Assembly (NCBI GenBank): GCA_033964015.1
Contig: CM066925.1
Span: 930,001-994,000, forward strand
Direction: 5' to 3'
DNA: 64,000 bases
Source: Scolanthus callimorphus
Lineage: Eukaryota > Cnidaria > Anthozoa > Actiniaria > Edwardsiidae
A model generated the notes under the pieces. The model saw only the letters and a list, made by a program, of their open reading frames with translations, was not told the origin of the DNA and made no database searches. The position numbers were made by a program, and so were the translations under genes. Shown one piece after another: positions 19,056 to 31,700 of this stretch (its first letter is position 1; each line of letters opens with the position of its first letter).

Positions 19056-19982
19056 TAAAGATTTTTTACGCCTTAAGCAACCTAATTCTAATCTAATTAC
19101 TTTTGGGCGACGGGCTTTTTCAGTTGCAGCGCCGAGACTTTGGGACGCGCTTCCTTTTGAGATCAGGGCTTGCTCCAATGTGAACAGTTTTAAACAACTC
19201 TTAAAGACCCATCTTTTAAGATTTTTGTATCTTCCGGAACGGAAGAATGAAGTTTGCTAAAGTGTTCTAAGAGATTATTCACAAGCATTGCCTGTTGAGA
19301 GGACTTAGAATCGGTGCTCCTCAAAGGTTTTATAGATGACCAAAACGCTCGAGAATCTTGTTCCTTATCTAAGTCATCAATGGTAGCATTGTAATGACAT
19401 GCTTCTTCTGTTTCAAAAGTGACTTGTACGATTTATTAATGTTACGAAACTCATCTCTTAACATTAAGTTAAGTGGGTTCTTGTGTAATTAATTATTAGA
19501 AACGCTGATATATCGTTTTCGGAGGTAGAAACAATCATTATCAAACCAAGCTTAAGATTTATGCGTTTTCTTGGGGCTTTTAGAATTTTTCGCAAGTCTC
19601 AGCGAATGTTTCGCAGCTGTTTAAAAAATAAGATTAAATTGAGAAACCGCATCATTGACACCTACTGAAGAAGGATCAAAGTTACTTTCTTGAAAAATCT
19701 CTTTCAAATTTCAAGTTTCTGGGGAAAATAAAGAGTCTGTGAAATTTTGATTCGAGTCAGATCTCCAAGCAAATTGAATTGGAAGCTTGGATAGCTTAGT
19801 GTCTTAGTGTCTGCAGTCTTCTAAAGATTTTTTACGCCTTAAGCAACCTAATTCTAATCTAATTACTTATGGGCGACGGGCTTTTTCAGTTGCAGCGCCG
19901 AGACTTTGGAACGCGCTTCCTTTTGAGATCAGGGCTTGCTCCAATGTGAACAGTTTTAAACAACTCTTAAAGACCCATCTTT
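18469..19982. repeat. Tandem duplication of about 756 bp
   Basis: 18469-19224 and 19225-19982 are near-identical direct copies. Both begin TTGTATCTTCCGGAACGGAA and end AAGACCCATCTTT(T)TAAGAT. The unit joins minus-strand LINE sequence to plus-strand LINE 3' sequence, so it arose after both were in place. Differences are few single-base changes and small indels. Confidence 0.9.
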
Positions 19983-20212
19983 TTAAGATTGCGTATGATG
20001 TGTAATGTTTCTTTTTTATAATTTTAGCTTTTACTACTCTTTTTATTATTTTTAAAAATATATATTTTTTCCATTAGCATTGTAAGATTTTATACCCAGT
20101 TTTTACATGATTTAAACGATTTATTTTCATTATTATTACCATTGTAAAGCGCGCAAAACAGAAATGTATGCGCGCTATATAAGAAATTTAATTATTTTTA
20201 TTATTATTTGTA
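19071..20212 (+). mobile_element. LINE 3' end, plus strand
   Basis: Translates on the plus strand as FSVAAPRLWDALPFEIR followed by FKQLLKTHLF, the C-terminal tail shared by CR1/L2-like RT proteins in animals. It is present in both copies of the tandem duplication (near 19115 and 19875). After the second copy it continues into the usual 3' UTR, TTGTAAAGCGC...GCGCGCTATATAAG, and a (TTATT)n tail ending at about 20212. It is 5'-truncated and lies opposite the minus-strand LINE. Confidence 0.8.
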
Positions 20213-21118
20213 TACCGTAAACCTTCGCGAGAAGCCTTCGCGCAAAAATTCTCTACGAGGCGCATTTAAATAAACCCTAATAAACTTTATAATATAACTT
20301 TAAAATATAACTGCGATATAACGCGCGCTCTGATTGTTCCAAATCTATGCTTTATTTCACCGATAAAGTAATGGTTCTTCCCCGCTATATCATAAAAGCA
20401 TTAGAGCACAACTTTCTGTGACTTTATCAGCGACCTGCGGCTCGTGATTTTACAACGTTCTCGTGTCTCTCCCAACATCACACGTGCTCTATTGCGCCGA
20501 TAAAGTCATAGAAAGTTGTACTCTAATGCTTAAATATATCACTAGTTGATTACCCGTGAAAAAATTCACTCAGTCTTTGAAGGGTGTCTTTGAGTGGATG
20601 GCAAAACAAATTGTTTAATATTTTTTGTCACAGTAAGAAAAGTCTTTGTAGACAACTTTTCTGGTGCTGTAGATGCCTGTTTTTTTCTTGGCGCATGCCC
20701 TTGAAAATATAATCACAGCTTTTTTTTGTTCAAGGAAAACTACATTGTGATGTTTGGTCACAAAGACCCATGATTAAACTTTCAGAATACATTTTGGATG
20801 TATTTCAAGAAAGCTTTTTACAAAGAAGGTGAGTTTTATAATATTTGAAAGTGAATCTTTGTCTTCCTAATTATTTTCTATTTACAAACACTGTCGGGGA
20901 TTTACATGTAGTTCAAGCAAAGTCATTGACATTTGAAATGGCCCCCTGCAGTACTTTGACTTTTGGAATCGCCCCCTGTAGTACTTTGAGGTACTGATTG
21001 CTTAGTGATTTCAAAACATTTAATGATCTGAAACCCGAAAACGACTTCAATTTTCAGCAGCAAGCAACTCAGCTCGGAATTTTTTTCTTGTTTTTACGTA
21101 GCGTAAACACGAGTTAGA
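20213..21118. other. Non-coding stretch with one fold-back
   Basis: Contains an inverted repeat: AAGCATTAGAGCACAACTTT (20397-20416) and onward pairs with AAAGTTGTACTCTAATGCTT (20512-20531), arms about 33 bp. The rest, including two near-copies of GGAATCGCCCCCTG / AATGGCCCCCTG at about 20938-20980, shows no gene. Confidence 0.5.
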
Positions 21119-21320
21119 ACGGATTTCACATGACTGTCAACACTTGTTATGTAATTTTTGATTGCTCTGCGTTCTTATTGGCTACTCGTTTTTCTCAGCC
21201 AATCAAATTCTGTAGTTAATACAATTGTGTAATTACTTAGTAATTGATTCGGCTTGCAATTGGCTGAGAAAAAAGCCATTTAGGAGCAATTGTTTTCACG
21301 ACAGTCATGTGAAAACCGCT
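21119..21320. mobile_element. 202-bp MITE-like fold-back
   Basis: ACGGATTTCACATGACTGTC (21119-21138) is mirrored by GACAGTCATGTGAAAACCGC (21300-21319). A second inner pair is TTTTTCTCAGCCAAT / ATTGGCTGAGAAAAA. Non-coding. Confidence 0.8.
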
Positions 21321-21339
21321 CTATTCGGTGGGCCAAATG

Positions 21340-21610
21340 TCACTCGCTCGCTCATAACTCAAATGTTAGCTCATGACGTCATCAAAAATAGAAACATTTA
21401 TATCTCAAGAACGGAACATCGCCATTGACCAAACTTGGCTTAAGTTATCTTCGTAACAAGTGGAGTCCAGCACCAAAGTCACATGACATTACGTCATCGA
21501 TGACGTCAACAAAACAAACAAAAAATAATATCTCGAGAAAGGAGCATCGCTAGGTGATCAAACTTGGGTAAAGTTTTCGTGACAAGGGGGGTCCAGCACT
21601 TATATCATCC
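21340..21610. repeat. CRE-palindrome repeat related to the 127-bp satellite
   Basis: Contains ATGACGTCATCAAAA and TACGTCATCGATGACGTCAA with the recurring phrases CAAACTTGG, CACCAAAGTCACATGAC and ATATCTCGAGAA. The same phrases occur at 2690-2800 beside the satellite. Two degenerate units are present; non-coding. Confidence 0.7.
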
Positions 21611-21619
21611 AAGATGATA

Positions 21620-22413
21620 CAAAACTGGGTGTTTCTTTCGAATTCTAACGGACTAGAACTGGTCAAACGAGAAAATCAGTTTATGACAAATAATTATTGA
21701 TTTGATTAATAATTCATTAATAATTAACGAAAATATCACATCTGTTTTCTACCTTTAAAACGCTTTAAAATGATATATAATACATGTACGTAGCTTAAAA
21801 GATGTCGAAATTACAACTCTTTGGCGAAAGAGCCCTTGAACCTTTCCCCATACCTTAATGCAGTAGAATGTAGTATAGTCAGTTATGTTCAGGGCCGGCT
21901 CTGATACGAAAACATTTTGCACGTCTGTGACTGGCAAGGGTTCAACATGAACATGTTTAATTGACAACGAATCTCGCTACTCTTTCACCCTTCATTCTTA
22001 TTGAGATAAAAGAAGGTTGCAGTTTTCAGTAGACTTGCCCCAAGTCGTCCTCTATGTTTTTCCTTGCACGGTCCCGTGGCGCGCGGGAGAGTACAAAAAA
22101 AAAAAAACCAATTAAAAAAAAAGCGAAACAGCGACCTTTGAGAAAGCCTATTCTTTCAGAAGAGCTGATGAGCTCTGATATTACGGTGTGATCCGTGATT
22201 TCTTCTCCATTCAAGTTTGTTGTGATAATCTTTCTTCTCTTGTTGTAGCAAGATTTGCCTTCCTCGCCTGTGCTCGTCCTGCTTTTCTTTTCAAACAGTC
22301 TTATCATTTCATCCATCCCAATCGCAGGTTATATTACAATTCTATTTTCATCTGCTTTCTAATGAGCGCATCGCCAAAGCAATTCTTTTAAACTCGCCAA
22401 ACCGGTTATTGGT
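21620..22413. other. No recognisable gene
   Basis: A 96-codon minus-strand frame at 22026-22316 and shorter ones show no family motif. A-runs at about 22096-22125. This is the left flank of the giant satellite-bearing element. Confidence 0.4.
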
Positions 22414-22443
22414 AATGCATTGACACCATGCAAGATTTGGGGC

Positions 22444-22495
22444 AGCGAAATCGGGGATATATATATTGTCAGGGCCTGACAACCCTGACAAACTG
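22444..22495. repeat. Left cap repeat
   Basis: One copy of the cap unit: GCGAAATCGGGGATATATA, then ATTGTCAGGGCCTGACAACC. The right end has six copies in inverted orientation (46650-46978). Confidence 0.85.
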
Positions 22496-22747
22496 TTTAA
22501 TTATTCATCGTCAGAGGTATTGAAGGCATTGACTTTCCTTAAAATGGTTTGAATCTCTAAATGATTACCTTTTTACGGGATGGCCCGGCTAACGTAGTCG
22601 CACAGTAAAAAGATGATAGAATATTCATTTACAAATAACTATAATATAGCCGTTGATTGTAGCACTGAGCTTCATCATGTGCATGATGCGGGAGATGTGT
22701 GCTCTAATCATTTCAGTTTAGCTAGATATCGAGAGAGAAAAACTTCG
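22496..22747. other. Link between left cap and main array
   Basis: About 250 bp of unique-looking, AT-rich sequence with no recognised motif. The first degenerate array unit begins at about 22748. Confidence 0.5.
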
Positions 22748-25700
22748 ATTCCTTCCTGTTTAGCCCTGACAACCCTGACAAGCTCTGTACCTAGCTTGTT
22801 GAAAAACCGTGCGATTCCTTTCTGTTTAGCCCTGACAACCCTGACAACCCTGACAAGCTCTGTAGCTTGAGGAAAAACCGTGCGATTCCTTTCTGTTTAG
22901 CCCTGACAACCCTGACAACCCTGACAAGCTCTGTAGCTTGAGGAAAAACCGTGCGATTCCTTTCTGTTTAGCCCTGACAACCCTGACAAGCTCTGTAGCT
23001 TGAGGAAAAACCGTGCGATTCCTTTCTGTTTAGCCCTGACAACCCTGACAACCCTGACAAGCTCTGTAGCTTGAGGAAAAACCTTGCGATTCCTTTCTGT
23101 TTAGCCTGACAACCCTGACAACCCTGACAAGCTCTGTAGCTTGTTGAAAAACCGTGCGATTCCTTTCTGTTTAGCACTGACAACCCTGACAAGCTCTGTA
23201 GCTTGTTGAAAAAACCGTGCGATTCCTTTCTGTTTAGCCCTGACAACCCTGACAAGCTCTGTAGCTTGAGGAAAAACCGTGCGATTCCTTTCTGTTTAGC
23301 CCTGACAACCCTGACAAGCTCTGTAGCTTGAGGAAAAACCGTGCGATTCCTTTCTGTTTAGCCCTGACAACCCTGACAACCCTGACAACCCTGACAACCC
23401 TGACAAGCTCTGTAGCTTGAGGAAAAACCTTGCGATTCCTTTCTGTTTAGCCCTGACAACCCTGACAAGCTCTGTAGCTTGAGGAAAAACCGTGCGATTC
23501 CTTTCTGTTTAGCCCTGACAACCCTGACAACCCTAACAAGCTCTCTAGCTTGAGGAAAAACCGTGCGATTCCTTTCTGTTTAGCCCTGACAACCCTGACA
23601 AGCTCTGTAGCTTGAGGAAAAACTGTGCGATTCCTTTCTGTTTAGCCCTGACAACCCTGACAAGCTCTGTAGCTTGAGGAAAAACCGTGCGATTCCTTTC
23701 TGTTTAGCCCTGACAACCCTGACAACCCTGACAAGCTCTGTAGCTTGAGGAAAAACCTTGCGATTCCTTTCTGTTTAGCCCTGACAACCCTGACAAGCTC
23801 TGTAGCTTGAGGAAAAACCGTGCGATTCCTTTCTGTTTAGCCCTGACAACCCTGACAACCCTAACAAGCTCTGTAGCTTGAGGAAAAACCGTGCGATTCC
23901 TTTCTGTTTAGCCCTGACAACCCTGACAACCCTGACAAGCTCTGTAGCTTGAGGAAAAACCGTGCGATTCCTTTCTGTTTAGCCCTGACAACCCTGACAA
24001 GCTCTGTAGCTTGAGGAAAAACCGTGTGATTCCTTTCTGTTTAGCCCTGACAACCCTGACAAGCTCTGTAGCATGAGGAAAAACCTTGCGATTCCTTTCT
24101 GTTTAGCCCTGACAACCCTGACAACCCTGACAACCCTGACAAGCTCTGTAGCTTGTTGAAAAACCGTGCGATTCCTTTCTGTTTAGCCCTGACAACCCTG
24201 ACAACCCTGACAAGCTCTGTAGCTTGTTGAAAAACCGTGCGATTCCTTTCTGTTTAGCCCTGACAACCCTGACAAGCTCTGTAGCTTGAGGAAAAACCGT
24301 GCGATTCCTTTCTGTTTAGCCCTGACAACCCTGACAACCCTGACAAGCTCTGTAGCTTGAGGAAAAACCGTGCGATTCCTTTCTGTTTAGCCCTGACAAC
24401 CCTGACAAGCTCTGTAGCTTGAGGAAAAATTGTGCGATTCCTTTCTGTTTAGCCCTGACAACCCTGACAACCCTGACAAGCTCTGTAGCTCGAGGAAGAA
24501 CCTTGCGATTCCTTTCTGTTTAGTCCTGACAACCCTGACAACCCTGACAAGCTCTGTAGCTTGTTGAAAAACCGTGCGATTCCTTTCTGTTTAGCCCTGA
24601 CAACCCTGACAAGCTCTGTAGCTTGTTGAAAAACCGTGCGATTCCTTTCTGTTAAGCTCTGACAACCCTGACAACCCTGACAAGCTCTGTAGCTTGTTGA
24701 AAAACCGTGTGATTCCTTTCTGTTTAGCCCTGACAACCCTGACAAGCTCTGTAGCTTAAGGAAAAACCGTGCGATTCCTTTCTGTTTAGCCCTGACAACC
24801 CTGACAAGCTCTGTAGTTTGAGGAAAAACCTTGCGATTCTTTTCTGTTAAGCCCTGACAACCCTGACAAGCTCTGTAGCTTGAGGAAAAACCGTGCGATT
24901 CCTTTCTGTTTAGCCCTGACAACCCTGACAACCCTGACAAGCTCTGTAGCTTGAGGAAAAACCGTGCGATTCCTTTCTGTTTAGCCCTGACAACCCTGAC
25001 AAGCTCTGCAGCTTGAGGAAAAATTGTGCGATTCCTTTCTGTTTAGCCCTGACACCCTGACAAGCTCTGTAGCTCGAGGAAAAACCTTGCGATTCCTTTC
25101 TGTTTAGCCCTGACAACCCTGACAACCCTGACAAGCTCTGTAGCTTGTTGAAAAACCGTGCGATTCCTTTCTGTTTAGCCCTGACAACCCTGACAAGCTC
25201 TGTAGCTTGTTGAAAAACCGTGCGATTCCTTTCTGTTAAGCTCTGACAACCCTGACAACCCTGACAAGCTCTGTAGCTTGTTGAAAAACCGTGTGATTCC
25301 TTTCTGTTTAGCCCTGACAACCATGACAAGCTCTGTAGCTTAAGGAAAAACCGTGCGATTCCTTTCTGTTTAGCCCTGACAACCCTGACAACCCTGACAA
25401 CCCTGACAACCCTGACAACCCTGACAACCCTGACAAGCTCTGTAGCTTGAGGAAAAACCTTGCGATTCCTTTCTGTTTAGCCCTGACAACCCTGACAACC
25501 CTCACAAGCTCTGTAGCTTGAGGAAAACCGTGCGATTCCTTTCTGTTTAGCCCTGACAACCCTGACAAGCTCTGTAGCTTGAGGAAAAACCGTGTGATTC
25601 CTTTCTGTTTAGCCCTGACAACCCTGACAAGCTCTGTAGCTTGTTGAAAAACCGTGCGATTCCTTTCTGTTAAGCTCTGACAACCCTGACAAGCTCTGTA

Positions 25701-28700
25701 GTTTGAGGAAAAACCTTGCGATTCTTTTCTGTTAAGCCCTGACAACCCTGACAAGCTCTGTAGCTTGACGAAAAACCGTGCGATTCCTTTCTGTTTAGCC
25801 CTGACAACCCTGACAAGCTCTGTAGCTTGAGGAAAAACCTTGCGATTCCTTTCTGTTTAGCCCTGACAACCCTGACAAGCTCTGTAGCTTGAGGAAAAAC
25901 CGTGCGATTCCTTTCTGTTTAGCCCTGACAACCCTGACAACCCTAACAAGCTCTGTAGCTTGAGGAAAAACCGTGCGATTCCTTTCTGTTTAGCCCTGAC
26001 AACCCTGACAACCCTGACAAGCTCTGTAGCTTGAGGAAAAACCGTGCGATTCCTTTCTGTTTAGCCCTGACAACCCTGACAAGCTCTGTAGCTTGAGGAA
26101 AAACCGTGCGATTCCTTTCTGTTTAGCCCTGACAACCCTGACAACCCTGACAAGCTCTGTAGCTCGAGGAAAACCCTTGCGATTCCTTTCTGTTTAGCCC
26201 TGACAACCCTGACAAGCTCTGTAGCTTGAGGAAAAACCGTGCGATTCCTTTCTGTTTAGCCCTGACAACCCTGACAACCCTAACAAGCTCTCTAGCTTGA
26301 GGAAAACCGTGCGATTCCTTTCTGTTTAGCCCTGACAACCCTGACAAGCTCTGTAGCTTGAGGAAAAACCGTGCGATTCCTTTCTGTTTAGCCCTGACAA
26401 CCCTGACAAGCTCTGTAGCTTGAGGAAAAACCGTGCGATTCCTTTCTGTTTAGCCCTGACAACCCTGACAAGCTCTGTAGCTTGAGGAAAAACCGTGCGA
26501 TTCCTTTCTGTTTAGCCCTGACAACCCTGACAAGCTCTGCAGCTTGAGGAAAAATTGTGCGATTCCTTTCTGTTTAGCCCTGACAACCCTGACAAGCTCT
26601 GTAGCTCGAGGAAAAACCTTGCGATTCCTTTCTGTTTAGCCCTGACAACCCTGACAACCCTGACAAGCTCTGTAGCTTGTTGAAAAACCGTGCGATTCCT
26701 TTCTGTTTAGCCCTGACAACCCTGACAAGCTCTGTAGCTTGTTGAAAAACCGTGCGATTCCTTTCTGTTAAGCTCTGACAACCCTAACAACCCTGACAAG
26801 CTCTGTAGCTTGTTGAAAAACCGTGTGATTCCTTTCTGTTTAGCCCTGACAACCATGACAAGCTCTGTAGCTTAAGGAAAAACCGTGCGATTCCTTTCTG
26901 TTTAGCCCTGACAACCCTGACAACCCTGACAACCCTGACAACCCTGACAAGCTCTGTAGCTTGAGGAAAAACCTTGCGATTCCTTTCTGTTTAGCCCTGA
27001 CAACCCTGACAACCCTCACAAGCTCTGTAGCTTGAGGAAAACCGTGCGATTCCTTTCTGTTTAGCCCTGACAACCCTGACAAGCTCTGTAGCTTGAGGAA
27101 AAACCGTGTGATTCCTTTCTGTTTAGCCCTGACAACCCTGACAAGCTCTGTAGCTTGTTGAAAAACCGTGCGATTCCTTTCTGTTAAGCTCTGACAACCC
27201 TGACAACCCTGACAAGCTCTGTAGCTTGTTGAAAAACCGTGTGATTCCTTTCTGTTTAGCCCTGACAACCCTGACAAGCTCTGTAGCTTAAGGAAAAACC
27301 GTGCGATTCCTTTCTGTTTAGCCCTGACAACCCTGACAAGCTCTGTAGTTTGAGGAAAAACCTTGCGATTCTTTTCTGTTAAGCCCTGACAACCCTGACA
27401 AGCTCTGTAGCTTGAGGAAAAACCGTGCGATTCCTTTCTGTTTAGCCCTGACAACCCTGACAAGCTCTGTAGCTTGAGGAAAAACCTTGCGATTCCTTTC
27501 TGTTTAGCCCTGACAACCCTGACAAGCTCTGTAGCTTGAGGAAAAACCGTGCGATTCCTTTCTGTTTAGCCCTGACAACCCTGACAACCCTAACAAGCTC
27601 TGTAGCTTGAGGAAAAACCGTGCGATTCCTTTCTGTTTAGCCCTGACAACCCTGACAACCCTGACAAGCTCTGTAGCTTGAGGAAAAACCGTGCGATTCC
27701 TTTCTGTTTAGCCCTGACAACCCTGACAAGCTCTGTAGCTTGAGGAAAAACCGTGCGATTCCTTTCTGTTTAGCCCTGACAACCCTGACAACCCTGACAA
27801 GCTCTGTAGCTTGAGGAAAAACCTTGCGATTCCTTTCTGTTTAGCCCTGACAACCCTGACAAGCTCTGTAGCTTGAGGAAAAACCGTGCGATTCCTTTCA
27901 GTTTAGCCCTGACAACCCTGACAACCCTAACAAGCTCTGTAGCTTGAGGAAAAACCGTGCGATTCCTTTCTGTTTAGCCCTGACAACCCTGACAACCCTG
28001 ACAAGCTCTGTAGCTTGAGGAAAAACCGTGCGATTCCTTTCTGTTTAGCCCTGACAACCCTGACAAGCTCTGTAGCTTGAGGAAAAACCGTGTGATTCCT
28101 TTCTGTTTAGCCCTGACAACCCTGACAAGCTCTGTAGCATGAGGAAGAACCTTGCGATTCCTTTCTGTTTAGCCCTGACAACCCTGACAACCCTGACAAC
28201 CCTGACAAGCTCTGTAGCTTGTTGAAAAACCGTGCGATTCCTTTCTGTTTAGCCCTGACAACCCTGACAAGCTCTGTAGCTTGTTGAAAAACCGTGCGAT
28301 TCCTTTCTGTTAAGCTCTGACAACCCTGACAACCCTGACAAGCTCTGTAGCTTGTTGAAAAACCGTGTGATTCCTTTCTGTTTAGCCCTGACAACCCTGA
28401 CAAGCTCTGTAGCTTAAGGAAAAACCGTGCGATTCCTTTCTGTTTAGCCCTGACAACCCTGACAAGCTCTGTAGTTTGAGGAAAAACCTTGCGATTCTTT
28501 TCTGTTAAGCCCTGACAACCCTGACAAGCTCTGTAGCTTGAGGAAAAACCGTGCGATTCCTTTCTGTTTAGCCCTGACAACCCTGACAAGCTCTGTAGCT
28601 TGAGGAAAAACCTTGCGATTCCTTTCTGTTTAGCCCTGACAACCCTCACAAGCTCTGTAGCTTGAGGAAAAACCGTGCGATTCCTTTCTGTTTAGCCCTG

Positions 28701-31700
28701 ACAACCCTGACAACCCTAACAAGCTCTGTAGCTTGAGGAAAAACCGTGCGATTCCATTCTGTTTAGCCCTGACAACCCTGACAACCCTGACAAGCTCTGT
28801 AGCTTGAGGAAAAACCGTGCGATTCCTTTCTGTTTAGCCCTGACAACCCTGACAAGCTCTGTAGCTTGAGGAAAAACCGTGCGATTCCTTTCTGTTTAGC
28901 CCTGACAACCCTGACAACCCTGACAAGCTCTGTAGCTTGAGGAAAAACCTTGCGATTCCTTTCTGTTTAGCCCTGACAACCCTGACAAGCTCTGTAGCTT
29001 GAGGAAAAACCGTGCGATTCCTTTCTGTTTAGCCCTGACAACCCTGACAACCCTAACAAGCTCTCTAGCTTGAGGAAAAACCGTGCGATTCCTTTCTGTT
29101 TAGCCCTGACAACCCTGACAAGCTCTGTAGCTTGAGGAAAAACCGTGCGATTCCTTTCTGTTTAGCCCTGACAACCCTGACAAGCTCTGTAGCTTGAGGA
29201 AAAACCGTGCGATTCCTTTCTGTTTAGCCCTGACAACCCTGACAACCCTGACAAGCTCTGTAGCTTGAGGAAAAACCTTGCGATTCCTTTCTGTTTAGCC
29301 CTGACAACCCTGACAAGCTCTGTAGCTTGAGGAAAAACCGTGCGATTCCTTTCTGTTTAGCCCTGACAACCCTGACAACCCTAACAAGCTCTGTAGCTTG
29401 AGGAAAAACCGTGCGATTCCTTTCTGTTTAGCCCTGACAACCCTGACAACCCTGACAAGCTCTGTAGCTTGAGGAAAAACCGTGCGATTCCTTTCTGTTT
29501 AGCCCTGACAACCCTGACAAGCTCTGTAGCTTGAGGAAAAACCGTGTGATTCCTTTCTGTTTAGCCCTGACAACCCTGACAAGCTCTGTAGCATGAGGAA
29601 AAACCTTGCGATTCCTTTCTGTTTAGCCCTGACAACCCTGACAACCCTGACAACCCTGACAAGCTCTGTAGCTTGTTGAAAAACCGTGCGATTCCTTTCT
29701 GTTTAGCCCTGACAACCCTGACAACCCTGACAAGCTCTGTAGCTTGTTGAAAAACCGTGCGATTCCTTTCTGTTTAGCCCTGACAACCCTGACAAGCTCT
29801 GTAGCTTGAGGAAAAACCGTGCGATTCCTTTCTGTTTAGCCCTGACAACCCTGACATCCCTGACAACCCTGACAAGCTCTGTAGCTTGAGGAAAAACCGT
29901 GCGATTCCTTTCTGTTTAGCCCTGACAACCCTGACAACCCTGACAAGCTCTGTAGCTTGAGGAAAAACCGTGCGATTCCTTTCTGTTTAGCCCTGACAAC
30001 CCTGACAAGCTCTGTAGCTTGAGGAAAAATTGTGCGATTCCTTTCTGTTTAGCCCTGACAACCCTGACAACCCTGACAAGCTCTGTAGCTCGAGGAAGAA
30101 CCTTGCGATTCCTTTCTGTTTAGCCCTGACAACCCTGACAACCCTGACAAGCTCTGTAGCTTGTTGAAAAACCGTGCGATTCCTTTCTGTTTAGCCCTGA
30201 CAACCCTGACAAGCTCTGTAGCTTGTTGAAAAACCGTGCGATTCCTTTCTGTTAAGCTCTGACAACCCTGACAACCCTGACAAGCTCTGTAGCTTGTTGA
30301 AAAACCGTGTGATTCCTTTCTGTTTAGCCCTGACAACCCTGACAAGCTCTGTAGCTTAAGGAAAAACCGTGCGATTCCTTTCTGTTTAGCCCTGACAACC
30401 CTGACAAGCTCTGTAGTTTGAGGAAAAACCTTGCGATTCTTTTCTGTTAAGCCCTGACAACCCTGACAAGCTCTGTAGCTTGAGGAAAAACCGTGCGATT
30501 CCTTTCTGTTTAGCCCTGACAACCCTGACAACCCTGACAAGCTCTGTAGCTTGAGGAAAAACCGTGCGATTCCTTTCTGTTTAGCCCTGACAACCCTGAC
30601 AAGCTCTGCAGCTTGAGGAAAAATTGTGCGATTCCTTTCTGTTTAGCCCTGACAACCCTGACAACCCTGACAAGCTCTGTAGCTCGAGGAAAAACCTTGC
30701 GATTCCTTTCTGTTTAGCCCTGACAACCCTGACAACCCTGACAAGCTCTGTAGCTTGTTGAAAAACCGTGCGATTCCTTTCTGTTTAGCCCTGACAACCC
30801 TGACAAGCTCTGTAGCTTGTTGAAAAACCGTGCGATTCCTTTCTGTTAAGCTCTGACAACCCTGACAACCCTGACAAGCTCTGTAGCTTGTTGAAAAACC
30901 GTGCGATTCCTTTCTGTTTAGCCCTGACAACCCTGACAAGCTCTGTAGCTTGTTGAAAAACCGTGTGATTCCTTTCTGTTTAGCCCTGACAACCATGACA
31001 AGCTCTGTAGCTTAAGGAAAAACCGTGCGATTCCTTTCTGTTTAGCCCTGACAACCCTGACAACCCTGACAACCCTGACAACCCTGACAAGCTCTGTAGC
31101 TTGAGCAAAAACCTTGCGATTCCTTTCTGTTTAGCCCTGACAACCCTGACAACCCTCAAAAGCTCTGTAGCTTGAGGAAAACCGTGCGATTCCTTTCTGT
31201 TTAGCCCTGACAACCCTGACAAGCTCTGTAGCTTGAGGAAAAACCGTGTGATTCCTTTCTGTTTAGCCCTGACAACCCTGACAAGCTCTGTAGCTTGTTG
31301 AAAAACCGTGCGATTCCTTTCTGTTAAGCTCTGACAACCCTGACAACCCTGACAAGCTCTGTAGCTTGTTGAAAAACCGTGTGATTCCTTTCTGTTTAGC
31401 CCTGACAACCCTGACAAGCTCTGTAGCTTAAGGAAAAACCGTGCGATTCCTTTCTGTTTAGCCCTGACAACCCTGACAAGCTCTGTAGTTTGAGGAAAAA
31501 CCTTGCGATTCTTTTCTGTTAAGCCCTGACAACCCTGACAAGCTCTGTAGCTTGAGGAAAAACCGTGCGATTCCTTTCTGTTTAGCCCTGACAACCCTGA
31601 CAAGCTCTGTAGCTTGAGGAAAAACCTTGCGATTCCTTTCTGTTTAGCCCTGACAACCCTGACAAGCTCTGTAGCTTGAGGAAAAACCGTGCGATTCCTT

